From Todiramphus chloris collaris (lineage: Eukaryota > Chordata > Aves > Coraciiformes > Alcedinidae): a stretch of DNA of 64,000 nt. The DNA lies in assembly GCA_025345505.1 (NCBI GenBank), contig JANVCC010000261.1, forward strand, positions 2,468,431 to 2,532,430, written 5' to 3'. The position numbers and the translations under genes were made by a program. Shown here one piece after another: positions 23,566 to 35,705 of the stretch; position 1 is the stretch's first letter, and each line of letters begins with the position of its first letter. The notes beneath the pieces are model-generated. The model worked only from the letters and a program-made list of their open reading frames with translations. It made no database searches and was not told the origin of the DNA.

Positions 23566-26500
23566 TCCCACACTATGCGATACATCTGCATTAACCACCC
23601 CCCCACCTCCTTCCCATCCTTTGATAGAATACACAGCTATCAGTCCCTTACTCTGTGGAACACCCCTGCAAAATGTCCCCAAATGTCCACTGACAACAAG
23701 CTCTCCCTGGAGCCCTTTGCATTTTTGATTCCAGACTATGATATTTTATAAGCTGAACTGTACAGATGGAGGAATAGGGGCTTTGCCAGTGCTCTGCAGG
23801 CTTTGCTCTGCCTCGTTTATCCCGTCCTTCCAGGGGTATATCTGTGCTTGGCTTTGGAAAGGGAATGAGCTCTGACTGCCCAAGACAATGGGTGTCTGCA
23901 GCATTTTAAATCCTTGTATTCTCTGAAAGAGCTGTTGGAGCCGAGCTCCTGCTCAGGAAAATGAACATCCATGGAAGCAGCAGGTGTTTGCCACTGGCTG
24001 AGGAACAACTCAGCAGCATTGTAAGGGCTAAGGGCAAAAGGAGAATGGAATCCTCTGCACATGTCTTTAGTGGTGGCTCCATTTGCATCTGTACAAAGAG
24101 CTGTATAATTTTCTTGTTACTGGGACTCTCTGTGTTTGGGATTTTTTTTCTGGTATTACAAATGAGTGCTCTAAAGCTTCAACTTTGCTCTCTGAAGGCT
24201 GACTGAAGTAAAAGAAGAAAGTAGATGAATTATCTTTAAGAATACCAATTCTTTTTAATGTAAGAGACTATAATTTTCTTGCCTTTTTTTTTTTGTTCCT
24301 CTTAAGCCTTTTTTTCCTATGGAATTAGTTAAAGTAAAAATTAGTAACTGATAGTCAGCCTAAAGCATGTAGATCTTAAGGATACTCTGGAAATAATTGC
24401 TAGGTGGCAGAGGTTTGCTGAAACACTACCACTTTGTTACTCATTTTCAAATACAGGCAGAAAAGGGAGGCTGGCAAGTCCTTTTTACCTGGTCAGCTCA
24501 CAGCCATTCTGTTTAGGGGAATGAGAGAATAAAAAGGTTGGGTTTTTCCCCCCCCCTTAATTTAATCATGCTGAAGATACAGGAACAATGATGAATAAAC
24601 CATCTGAGAATTGGGAAGAATAAGTTTATTCAAACAATAAAGAAAAGAGAAGAAAAACCCCAAAGAACTGTTTAATGGAAAATTTAAACATCTAACTTTT
24701 GAAAGATAATATACAATCTGAATTTCAGAATGAAGCAGCCTAGAATATGAAGACCACCATGGACTTCAAACTGCACAGAAATATCGTATTATCTCTAAAT
24801 CTTATTTGGCAAAAAAAAAAGGTAATTTTTATTGTCTCTCTGATTTGTGCAGTACTTTGCCAATGTGGTTTAAAGCTGATGTAACACAAGAGGGAAGGTA
24901 ATCACTCCCTTGCTGTGTTCTTATTTCTGTTTTCAAACTCAACTTTAAAATGCAGTTCCCTAAAACATAGTTCTCTCATGCTCAGTATAGTTTATCTGCC
25001 TCAGATACCTGAGAGAAGATACTGTTCAGTTTATAGCTACCACTGCTGTGTATGGAAGGCTCACGTGTCTTTGCTAGGTAAGGTCAGCTGTGGTTTAGCG
25101 CTGCACAAAGCCCCGTGGAGTCTGAAGTGGACTGAAGTAAAAGAAACTATTTGGTTGGTATAAAACCAATTAAATGAGCCACTGATATGAAGGCACAACA
25201 AAAATCCAAGAATACAGAAGTCCAGAAGAGGAGAGATGAAGTACTCGGGAAGCTGTGACCATTGTCTGTTGTTGTGGCAGGGATGCCTGGGATGCTCTTG
25301 AGACAGTCTGGGCTCTGTCTGTGTGGAAGCAGTGGCTGATGGTGTGGTAGACCTTGAGCCATGGCCAAGGGTGAGCCTGCTGTGAACATGTGGACGTGGA
25401 CTTGATGACTGAAAGTGCCAAAAACGTTTGCAGAGCACATCCCCACCTGCTTGAGCAACAGCTCTTCAAAGCAGAATAGGAGGAGGTGGCACTTCTCCAG
25501 GAGCTGCACCTGACAGCTGCGTCTGCCTGGGTCTGGCATCGGAGGTGTAATGGGCATGAGTTTGCAGCCCATCATTTCATGCTGCATCAACTATTCATAT
25601 ACATTTTTTTGCTGTTGCATCTAACGCTGTGGGTTCTGGAAGATGTGCTGGTCACCTGCTGGTTTAGAGGGTGGTTGTGGCAAAGGAGGGGTGGAGGAGG
25701 GTTGGAGAAGTGTGTTATCTCATTTAAAGCAGCGTAGGTTCCTGGGGCCAGGCAGCAGCATAGAAGTCAGTTCTTTGCTGTCTGTACCTTGCCTGTTGCT
25801 CTGGGTCAGTGTCTCTGTGTGAATAAAATAAAGTTCCCTTGAAGCCTGTGCAGACCTTGGCTTTCCTTGGCATGGAGGCTCAGCTCCAGGGCCCCCAGAG
25901 CTCTGTGAACAAGCAGAAGCAGCAGGGAATGGGTGTCACAAGTGGGACCATAATCGAACCCTGTGGTTTTTCACACTTGCAGAAGCATAATTTATCATTT
26001 CTTTGCTTTATGTGGGCTCTAAATTACGTGGAAATGAAAGAGTGAAAAGCGTATCATCTCCTTGGTAAGGTCAGGTTAGAAGAAACATCCTTGAGATCAG
26101 AACAATAGTACTTCAAAGGAGAGGTTTAATGAATGCCTGCTGGGCTGCTCTTGGAGATGTGGTAGGAGAGAGTTAGCACAAGGAGACCTGTGGGCTTTGC
26201 AAACAATGAAAGGAATGTTTGTGATCAAGCCACGGCCAATTATTTCTAAGACAAAAGGAAGGTGTACTAATAAAAGACATTAAAAACAAAACAGAGAAAT
26301 TGAGATTTCAAGGGATTTCAGCTTTCTCTGTTCAGTACTGCATCAGTGGTTGACAATCCTTTGTAAGGTGAAATAAATGCAGTAACAATTGGATCCTAAC
26401 TCATTTGCTGAAGTGGACAGCAAGCAAAGTGTCTTCAGGGCCTTTTTGTGGGTGACAGCACCCAAATCATGTGTGTGATTAATTGAACTGAGAATGATAG

Positions 26501-28039
26501 CAATTTCTTTGGCCAATTTAGTTATGGGCTGTTTGGAATAATTTGAAAGTCCTCTTCCCGTGTCACTTGCAATTGATAAACAGTTAAATTTAAGTGGGGG
26601 GTGCAGGCCGAGGCCACTGCTGGGGCTTGTGCCCCACGCTGGGGGGGCAGAAAGGGACAGGGGCCGGGACAGGGGACCCCAAACTGCCCAGCCAGGGACC
26701 CCAGCCCATAGCCGCCATCCTGGGGATGAAGCTGAGGGGCAGGAGGGGCTCGCCCTCTCTCCCCGCTTTGCCGGGCCCTGCTCAGCCCAGCTCGGCTCCT
26801 CTCCTGGTTCCTTCCTCGGAGCATCCCAGGAGGACCCTGTCCCTTCTGCCCTCCATCCCGAGCTGTGTGCTCCTGAACCCGGTGCCAGAATCCAGCTCCT
26901 GAACACAGCTCCCGGCTGCTGCTGGGCCCAGGCTGGGCCTCTCCCAGTGCCTGCCCCGCAGCAGCAGTGGTGACGGTGATGGAACTGCCGTCAGGGGTTG
27001 GGTTCCATACTGGTTTATATACACTTGTATGCATTCCATTTTTGTTGTTATTATTTTGATTAAAGCTGTTCCAGGTTTCCATCCTGTCAGTCTCTCCCTC
27101 GTTCCCTTCCCCTCAGGGGAGGCAGGGGGTTGACAGAGAGGCTGGTTCAGGTCCAAGGGGCCGCCCTGGCCCCAAACATTGACCCTTGTGCTGGTTGCTT
27201 CTGTCACATTGGAATACGAGCGCATGCAGTTTGCAGGGAGAATACTGGATATGTGTGTGTAGTTGGATTAGGGTGAAGAAGGTGCTCTGTTCTTAGCCTG
27301 GGGAAAGAGCAGGTCCATCTCGCAGGCACCAGTCCATCTCCCCACCTTGGCAGCAGACCAGAGGGTGAAATCCATTCCTGTGCAGAAGGCTGCCAGGCAG
27401 GACTCTGTGCTACCAATAAGCCTCAGGGGAAGGAGAATAACAATGAGCCAGTTTGGCAGCAATCCTTTAATTTCCAGGCAGGTCTTGAGGGAGGGAAATG
27501 TACCTTCATGCTGGAGAACAGGTTGAACGCTTGTGTCTCTTGGAAAGCCAGATTGATAAATATCTGCGACTTACTGCCAAAGCACCAACTAGCTCTGTGG
27601 AGATTGAGCCTATTCTTGGGATAAATAGGTGTGGGAAGATGCCTGTGCTACAGATGACTTGGGATGTTGTTTATTTAGGGGCTCCTGGTGGTAGGACTTG
27701 GGCAAACATGCTCTGAGAGTTGTTGTTTGGGGTTTCCTGGGAAACAGAGCTTTCTGTCAGTGAAGTTTCATCCAGTGTAGGACTGGCCTGCTTGCAGAAG
27801 CTATGGTGCAATAACCAAAATGGCATTTTTATGGCTCCATTAGTGACTCAGTCCCATTGTGCTGTTGCCGTATCGAAGCACCCTTCCCAGTGCCTTACCA
27901 GCTGGCTGGTGGAGCAGCTCAGGGAGGAAAATCATGGGACCATGAGGAAGGCTGCTCTCACTGAGCTCTAAAGTCTGTTTGGCACAGGAAGAGCAGCTCC
28001 AGCGAGCCAGGGGACAGGAAAGGGCAGGGTAACCTTGAC
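23566..28039. other. Intergenic region with a GC-rich block
   Basis: 4.5 kb. A TATAAAA motif lies at 25160 and an overlapping AATAAAATAAA at about 25822. The GC-rich block at 26595-27178 may be a solo LTR. Long overlapping ORFs on both strands at 26343-27225 reflect GC-rich composition with few stops and are not treated as genes. No confirmed gene. Confidence 0.6.
26595..27178 (+). mobile_element. Possible solo LTR of an endogenous retrovirus (GC-rich block)
   Basis: A sharply GC-rich block of about 400 bases begins near 26595. It is followed by a TTTATATAC element (27014-27022), a T-rich stretch, an ATTAAA polyadenylation-like hexamer (27059-27064) and then a pyrimidine-rich and G-rich segment. 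It ends in cccaaaca near 27178. This order (GC-rich U3, TATA, polyadenylation signal, C/G-rich U5) resembles avian ERV LTRs as I recall them. No coding part of a virus, primer-binding site or clear target-site duplication was found, and the left boundary is uncertain. The alternative is a plain CpG-containing unique segment. Confidence 0.35.
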
Positions 28040-28262
28040 AGTCATAGAACTGTGGGATGGTTTGGGTTGGAAGGGGCCTTAAAGATTTATCTTGGTCCAA
28101 CCCCTCAGCCATGGGCAGGGACACCTCCCACTAGACCAGGTTTCTCAGAGCCCCATCCAACCTGACCTTGAACTCTTCCAGGGGATGTGGCATCCACAGC
28201 TTCTCTGGGCAATCTGTTCCAGTGTCTCACCACCCTCAGAGTGAAGAAATGTCCTGAAGTGC
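28040..28262 (-). mobile_element. CR1 LINE 3' fragment, minus strand
   Basis: The reverse complement of a CR1 3' end: tcatagaactgtgggatggt and ttgggttggaaggggcctta, then ccccatccaacctgacctt and tctctgggcaatctgttcca. The same subfamily pattern appears at 23389. Homology ends near aagaaatgtcc. Confidence 0.92.
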
Positions 28263-28749
28263 TTTACCACTATCCAGTAAAGTTTTGGGACTTCTGGAAG
28301 GGGTTCCTGTTTGCACAAATTCTATCTTCAATAATTTTCATGTTTAATTTGCTTTGCACAAATTTGTTCGGTGCCCTTTTGAATCCAGCTCTTCATAGTT
28401 ACAATGGCCTGTGACAGAATCCTGCAGCATAACCACCTCCCCACCTCCTGACCCCTGAATTGTTAGTGCTCTCTATGGTTGGACCTCCTGGAGCCACCTC
28501 TGTGCTGGTATTACTCTATCTGGAAATAGTCTCCACACAACCCAGTAAACCATGGTATGGTGACAATTTTTTTTTTCTGGGAGCAAAAAACACTATGTAG
28601 GCATTCAAAATAGTTTTCCAGAGAATTACTGCTGTTTTCCCTTTGACCTGTTAGCATTTAGTTGGAAAGCAACTGCACCCTTGCTCTTGCTGCCCTTTTG
28701 TGAAAATAAAAACATAAATTCAAAGAATTTTTAATTCTTATCTTTCTCC

Positions 28750-28868
28750 TTCCTTCTTGCTCCTCCTCCTTCCTTCTTGCTCCTCCTCCTTCNNNNNNNN
28801 NNCTCCTTCCTTCTTGCTCCTCCTCCTTCCTTCTTGCTCCTCCTCCTTCCTTCTCTTCCTTCTCTTGC
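28750..28868. repeat. 20-bp pyrimidine-rich minisatellite interrupted by an assembly gap
   Basis: The unit is ttccttcttgctcctcctcc. Full copies start at 28750, 28770, 28807 and 28827, and degenerate copies follow. Ten N bases at 28793-28802 break the array, so the true copy number is unknown. The strand is almost pure pyrimidine, with one G per unit. Confidence 0.93.
28793..28802. other. Assembly gap (10 N)
   Basis: Ten undetermined bases lie inside the minisatellite. A fixed short run of N probably marks a collapsed or unresolved repeat of unknown real length. Confidence 0.95.
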
Positions 28869-29353
28869 TGTGAAATCTTCTTCCTGGAATAACTTAAAAA
28901 CATTGCTAGCTGCACTGTTCTTTGAATGAATCTTTATGAAGACCCATAATGTATTCTTTAAAAACAAATGTTTATTGCTTTTTGGGTCTTGAGAGATAGC
29001 AGAAATATTTAGCCTGAGTGTTGCTGTCTGTGACTGAATGGTTAAACAAGGCAGCAGCAGAAAAAAAATGAGCAACATCCACAAAAGCAGCAGTTGCCCA
29101 GCTGGAGAGATTAAAGTGATACTATGCCACTAGACCTAGGAAATAGAAACAACCCACCTAGCTTTTTATCTCAGAAGCTGAGCCATGTGCAATGTTTCAG
29201 GTAAAGGGAACTAAACAAAGCCTGAACCTGATGATATTTTGTAGAGACTGTTCTGTTCATAGCAGTTCTCTAGTTGAAGAGACCTCAGTTTAGGTACTGC
29301 TAGTGACTGGGGGGAAAACTGCCCATCTTGCTATCTGACAGAGTTGCAGGCTA

Positions 29354-29394
29354 ATTAATCCAATGGCTAATTAATTCATTGGATTAATCCAATG
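29354..29394. repeat. 12-base inverted and direct repeat
   Basis: The 12-mer attaatccaatg occurs at 29354-29365 and again at 29383-29394. Its perfect reverse complement lies at 29377-29388. The first and second arms are separated by 11 bases and could fold as a cruciform. Each unit contains a CCAAT pentamer. Confidence 0.85.
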
Positions 29395-29573
29395 AAATAG
29401 TTCACTGAAGTAGCAGAAGGTTTCTTGGTAATTTATGTGAATTTTGAACCAAGCTGATTATAAAATACTGGTCTGGGGCTGGAAGTGATCAGCAGTGTGT
29501 GGTGTCAGACTGTGCATGAGCAAACTTGCTGGTTTCAGAGTATTTTACACTTGGAAGGATTCTACAGATATTT

Positions 29574-29588
29574 CCCCCCCCCCCCCCC
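29574..29588. repeat. Poly-C run
   Basis: Fifteen C bases in a row after a T-rich lead. Prone to length error. Confidence 0.85.
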
Positions 29589-31745
29589 GTTAGAGTTTTT
29601 AGTCCTTTTTTCATCTATGCAAACGGTTTAGTGAACTTTGAGAATGGTCCTCTGTGCATTAAAATGTATTTGCTGTTGAAATGTTAAATCAAACGGCACC
29701 TTGAATATTTTTTAAAGGTCATAGTCACCGAAGCAAAGCACATATTGCACACACCTTTTTGAACTTCAACTTTTTTTTTCTTCTAGCATGGAAACCTGCA
29801 GTATATAGACAGTGCTGCAACTAAAATGTGTCGAGTAAAATCTAATTTTGTCTCAAGGGAATTAAAAAGCATGGTGAGGTTTGCCTCTTCCATTTACCTT
29901 TCATAGGTGATTAAGAAAAAAATTACCAGAGAAATGTTAATGGTTTGTGATTATTTTATTGTTGTTTGTGTATTTAGAAAAAGCCCAGGGTTGTTAGTAA
30001 TTCACCTTTGCAGGATTTTCTTCCTCACTGAGGTTCCAGGAGTGTGTCTGGGGAAAGTGCATTGGTGGTTTAGACGGAAGCTGAAGCCTGGGAATGCACT
30101 TCTGCAGCCAGAGCTGAATGGTGTGGCTGTGGGGGTTACAGCTCTGCAAGGTTCTGAAAAAATGCTCTGCCTGCTGCGGAAATAAAGCATCTTAGATGTA
30201 TCCTGTCAGAGAAGCAAGCATGCTTTGCAAGCATATTTTATTATCTTTTATTCGGGTGATTATGGTTTCAGTTATGTCTGGTCATCTGGCTGCAGCTAAT
30301 ATGTTGAATCCCATCTTAATGTGCTTCCTCTGGCTGTCAAATATATGTAGGTATAAGTTTAATATTTATAGTAGTTTAGTGTTTACAGTAGTTCTAATTC
30401 TAAGTACACATCTCTTTATAATACAGGAAACCAGTAGAATTGCATGGAATTTGACACTGGTGCTTCTGGGTATACTGTGTTCTCACTGTATGATGAAGAT
30501 AAAGAGCTGCACACCCAGCTGGGGAAACTAATTCAGTAACAATGTCAGAGATGCAGTTGCCCAAAATATTGATACTCCCAGCAGCAGATACAAAGCCTGA
30601 GAGAGGATCAGAGAAATCAAAAGCTGTTGCTCAGAGTCTGTCGAGCTTTTCAGCCCAGGGACACTGGTTGCTGCAGGGCTGGTGTTGCTTCTCCCCGCTG
30701 GAGTTCAACTGTCCTTAGAGTTTAGGTTCATGGGTCACTCATCATCACATCAGAAACAGGGGGGAGTAGTATTTTTTCTTTTATTTGATGACTGTTAACT
30801 CCTAGCTCATTAATTTTAAGACTCATCCATCCATCCCATGTGCATTATATCACATAGATTTTATTTTCTTCTTTTCCTTCACTAATAAAAACCAGAGGTG
30901 ATGGTGCAATTGTTTCCTTCAAGGTAAGTAATTTGAAGCTTATTTTAATAAAAAAGACAGATTTTTCCACTGTAGCCAATAAAATTAATAATCAAATCTG
31001 TCCTGCACACAGGAGGAAGCGGATTCTTAAAACTTACATAAATTTACATTACAAAAAAATAATAATAATAAAAAGACAAGGAATGCAGAGTTTCATATAG
31101 GTTAGGATTTGAAAAGCATTCATTTGATTTCTCGTGAGGATGAGCTCTGCCTGCCATGGTATATGATCAGTTGTTGTCAGCAGAGGTTGCTCCAGCTGCT
31201 GATGTAAGTTTAGCAGAAACTATCCAGCAGAGTTGAGTCCTGCGAGGTGCTGGATGAATTCCAGCTCTCCTTCACTCCCAGTGCAAGAGCTGCTCAGCAC
31301 CTTACGGACCCAAATCAAACTGCTTGTACCTGAGGTTAGTCTCTCTCCCCCCAAGTAATTTAGTCATTTTCCTCCTATTCATTGATTTTTGGTTATTTCT
31401 GCTTGAATCAGATGTGATGTAAAAGAGCAAATGCTTGACCCATGCATAAAAAAGAAGCTGCATTCTTTGTATTAGCCCCTGAATGTGTTATAACTATCTG
31501 CCTGTAAGGCTTTTTATGAAGTAATATTACTTTTTTTGGCTTTGACAAAGTCATTAACATCCTTATGATCCGAATTAAAATCATTTCAAAAACCCCACCC
31601 CCAAATTGCAAGAGGTACCATAAATGACTGAGTTAGGACTTACTAGTTGGGCAGCCTATCATCTGGGCAGGGCCCCAGGTCTGTAACTGGGGCTGTGTAA
31701 GCAGTAACTGTTCTGCTGTGTAAGCATCTGATTAACAGCAGAACA

Positions 31746-32458
31746 TCGTAGAATCACAGCATGGTAGGGGTTGGAAGGGACCTCTGGAGATCATGGAGTC
31801 CAACCCCCCTGCCCCAGCAGGGTCACCCCGGGCAGCCCACACAGGAACAGAGCCAGGGGGGCTGGAAAGTCTCCAGAGAAGGAGACTCCACAGCCTCTCT
31901 GGGCAGCCTGGGCCAGGCTCCATCACCCTCACAGGGAAGAAGTTTCTTCCCCTGTTGAGGTGGAATTTCCCATGTTTCACCTTGCTACCACTACCTCTTG
32001 TCCTGTCACAGGGCACCACTGGCAAGAACCTGGCCCCTTCTACCTGACACCCACCCTGCAGAGATTTGTAGCCATCCATAAGATCCCCTTCTCTTCTCCA
32101 GGCTGAACAGCCCCAGGGCTCTCAGCCTTTCCTCATCAGAGAGATCTTCCAGTCCCTTCATCACCTTTGTAGCCTCCTTTGGACTCTCTCTGGTATTTCC
32201 CTGTCCCTCTTGAACTGGGGAGCCCACAACTGAACACAACACTCCAGATGTGGTCTCACCAGTGCAGAGTAGAGAGGGAGGAGAACCTCCCTTGACCTGC
32301 TGGCCACACTCTTCTTTATGCCCCCCAGGAGACCATTGGCCTTCCTGGCCACAAGGGCCCATTGCTGTCCCATGGAGAACTTGCTGTCCACCGAGACACC
32401 AAGGTCTCTCTCTATGGAGCTGCCTTCCAGAGGTTCTACCCCTCAGCTGTACCATGAA
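31746..32458 (-). mobile_element. CR1 LINE fragment, minus strand (about 0.7 kb)
   Basis: The left end is the CR1 3' terminus (tagaatcacagcatggtagg, then ggttggaagggacctctgga). The minus strand encodes pieces of the ORF2 C-terminus, such as ALVARKANGLLGGIKKSVAS and [20 protein letters not shown] (about 32225-32380), and then KHGKFHLNRGRNFFPVRV. Frames are broken. Its sequence is close to the copy at 46390. Confidence 0.94.
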
Positions 32459-35417
32459 CATGCACAGGGCTGTACACACAGGGTGTTTCAGTAATTCAGG
32501 AATAAACAGTGTGTAGGTGCTCTGTCAGGATGCTGGTGGAGGCACTCAGGAGGAAACCCACCACTTGTGTCGGCAGCTGTGAGGCTGTTCGTTCAGCAGC
32601 ATGGGTTCATTCTTTGGAAGCACAGAAACGATGCATTTAAATCTGAGGACCTCCTTGACTCTTAAAAGAGCACTTTGTACAATCTGGTGCTATAGATGAT
32701 ATGTAGATGTATAAAGAATGGTGTGATTTTGATTGTGAATGGTAGGACTGGTTTAACTGTGTTTATTTAAATAGACAGCTGAAACGCGGGGAAAGCTTTT
32801 GCAAAATACTCGTGTAAAAATGTTTTTTTCTGTAATTTAGTTGAAATGATGGTTTAAAATCATCTCTCTGAAAAGAGAATACTGCACAGCCTACTTATAA
32901 ACAAAAATCACTTGTCGTCATGCTAAAATTCATTAACTTGAAGTGTTTCGATCTGGGCAACATCAAATTGTTGTAATTAGCACTTTTGTGATGCAAGCAC
33001 CCAGGAACAACAGAGCCTCTGTGTTTTTCATACAACAGTTCTCTGCATTTTCAGTCATTTCTTCTGCTGGGTGAGACCCTCCAGCTCCCATGAATGCCCA
33101 CTGTAGCTCAAACCTCCCAAAATGTGGTTATGCAAGTTACATGAAGTCAAAATAAATGCGAAAACTGCTGCAATTCTACACCAAAATTTCAGAGCCTCTT
33201 GTTGCTGATGCCTCTTGTGTTTGATGGGACAGCAAAATGCCTTACCTGAAATGTCCTTACCCTCCCTCCCCTGGCTTCTGCACAATTTGCCCAGCCGTGG
33301 GCATCAAACCAGACCTTGTGGTGTGTGACACTGGGGTATCAGCTTTCCTCGGGGTGCTGTGAAGGACGGGAACCACCGGTGCTGTGCAGCATGGTGCCTT
33401 GACTCTTCATGTGCCCCGTGGCCCACACAGCACAATCCTGGGGTAGAGAGCATTTTAAACCCATTTAAACATACAAAGTGAGGTGTAATGCAGAAGGAGA
33501 AATATTTCGATTCCAGTTAGCCCTGGATTAAGATTTGTGTGTGTTATTAGAGTGGCTTCCCCGAGGTGGGGGGACAGCTCTGCTTTGCAGTGTACACCTA
33601 TTTGTCAAATGAAGATGACATCTCTTGACCCTTTTTTTTTTCTTTCCTAAATCTTATTTTGTTTATTTTTCTTTCTTCAGAGTGGGTTTTGCTGAACCAA
33701 ATCATCCAGAAAGGCTGAATAGTGCAAACTGCAGCCGCTGAGGCTGAGGCCAAAGCAGCTCGTTCAGTCAGGAAGCACAGGAGGCTTTGTAAAGCTGAGG
33801 GCTCCTTGTGGTGTTTTATTCATAATTAAGAGCTGGCTTGGAGAGAAGGGGGTGGTGCTGCTTGGGAAATGTGATTGCAGATTTCTTAGCAGAAAATTTA
33901 GAGACTTTTATTCAGGGTCTGGTCCATTCTTTTCTCAGGAGATATATACACCCCACAACCTTGATTAGGCTTGATGATGTTTTGCCTCCTTGCTTTCTTT
34001 TTCAGCTCAGATCAAGGTGGGTTCCATCAGGGTGTGTTGTGCCCATGTGAGTGAGCTGCTCCACAGGTTTCTGCACCCCAGCAAGCTGTCGAGGTGTTAA
34101 TGTGGGTTGGGGACCTCAGGCTGGTCACTGCCTTCTGCCCAGAGACCCCAGGCCAGAGGCAGAGGGAAGCAGAGGTCAACATTTCATGGGAGACCTTGTT
34201 GTCCACCTCCTTAACAGGTGTCACAGGTGTGACATGGAGAAGTCTTCTCCTGACATGCCCCCCCAAACCCCACAGAGCACACCCCTGAAACCTCTTCTCA
34301 TGGAGGAGGGTAAATAGCTCTATAGGGGGATAAATAGATCTACAGGGGGGAAAGGATTTTGCATAGCTTTAAAAACCTCTCAGCATTCTTGGAGCTGCAT
34401 GTGTTGTCAGACCTGTCAACACCTTCAGCGGAGGAATGGGTAGGCAGTAAGATTAGGGTATTCACAAATCTCTCAGCAGCTTCTGTCAAAATAAGCATTA
34501 TTTTGTTAACAGAACAAGCAGTAATACCTGTGTATTGTATAGAAACGTGACTGCATTTTCCCTGTGCAGTGCAGGAACTTTGGAATAAGAGCATAATCGT
34601 TTAGTAACATATGTCTTAGTTATAATAAATGGATTGTGTTTTCAGTATATATATGTTTTCAGTCATGTATACTTATGTCTGTAACAGCTGAGGCATTAGA
34701 AATGTGAGTTTCTTTGGAAATCAGTGGTACTTGGGATCTGAAGCTACTTGGATGCTTTTAAAATTATTTTCCATGATTTGAAGAAGTGATTTACAGATAA
34801 ACTATTAATCCTGAATTAAATAGGATTTTAGGTTAATTTAAAGATTATTCTGAAGTGTTCCTAAATCTAATAAACTAGATATTTAAGCTTATCATTACAC
34901 CCATGATTATCTTTATATATTTGCATAAATATGCATTTTTGATGCCTGTTTTAGATTATCTTCACAATGTCCTTAACAAAAAAATATCTGCTATCTTCTA
35001 ATTATGTCCTGTCAGAACTACTGCCCACCATGCACACCTGTACACACCATTTCTATTTCACTAACTGCTTTTGTGTGAAAAGCTTCTTTACTTTTTAGCA
35101 ATGAAACGTGTTCTTATTCTTCATCGGAGTGAGCCCTTTCCCTTCCTAGGAAAAAGATGCAGCTGGTAACCTGGAGATCTCTTGGGATGTGGGTATTTCT
35201 GTGGAAGGTCTTCTTTCAGACGAGGTATGGAAAACTGTTTCTCACAGCCTTGGTGAATGCTGTAATCATGGGGACCTTCTCAAGATCTTGTTCGTTCTGA
35301 TACGGAGGAGGTGAGGAGGTCCCTGTTCTGCAGCTGGGTATTCTAGTGGGAAACTGCAAAATCTTTCACAATGATGAATGTTACTGAACTTCACATAGTT
35401 CTAGGAAATATGGTGGG
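32459..35417. other. Intergenic region, no gene recognised
   Basis: About 3 kb of mostly unique sequence with short T-runs. An AT-rich portion (34600-34990) has many TATA-like stretches. Nothing else could be supported. Confidence 0.65.
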
Positions 35418-35705
35418 GGTTGATCTGTTGTCCCATGTAGCAAGCAATAGGACAAGAGGAAATGGCCTCAAGTTGAACCAGGGGAAGTTTAAACTGGATG
35501 TTAGGAAAAAGCTCTTCACCAAAGGGTTGTCAAGGCCTGGCCCAAGCTTCCCAGGGCAGTGGTGGAGTCCCCATCCCTGGAGGGATTTGAAACCTGTGGA
35601 GACGTGGTGCTGAGGGACGTGATTTAGTGGTGACCTGGCAGTGCTGGGTTAATGCTTGGACTTGGCAATCTTGAAGGTCTATTCCAATCAGAATGACTCT
35701 ATAAC
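35418..35705 (+). mobile_element. CR1 LINE 3' fragment, sense strand
   Basis: It reads in the + orientation: gcaataggacaagaggaaat, then ggcctcaagttgaaccaggg, aaactggatgttaggaaaaa and ccatccctggagggatttga. It ends with ggtctattccaatcagaatg and actctata. This subfamily has a distinct 3' end from the ggacctctggagatc type. It explains the ORFs at 35371-35613 and 35530-35826. Confidence 0.93.

Larger units (their letters stand above)
28263..31745. other. Intergenic region with minisatellite and gap
   Basis: 3.5 kb with no gene recognised. It holds a 20-bp pyrimidine-rich minisatellite with a gap (28750-28868), an AT-rich inverted and direct repeat (29354-29394), a C15 run (29574-29588) and an AAT microsatellite (31054-31074). 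Confidence 0.7.

Noticed and set aside
25061-25590. Three overlapping minus-strand ORFs treated as a coding gene
   Set aside because: No domain, no conserved start, and three frames are open at once. Retained only as a weak transcription-unit lead.
26343-27225. Overlapping ORFs of 102-187 codons on both strands
   Set aside because: The block is GC-rich with few stop codons. Frames overlap in all directions and the peptides show no domain. Better explained as composition or an LTR.
28658-29084. Minus-strand ORFs rich in Glu, Gly, Arg and Lys
   Set aside because: They translate the pyrimidine minisatellite and its N gap.
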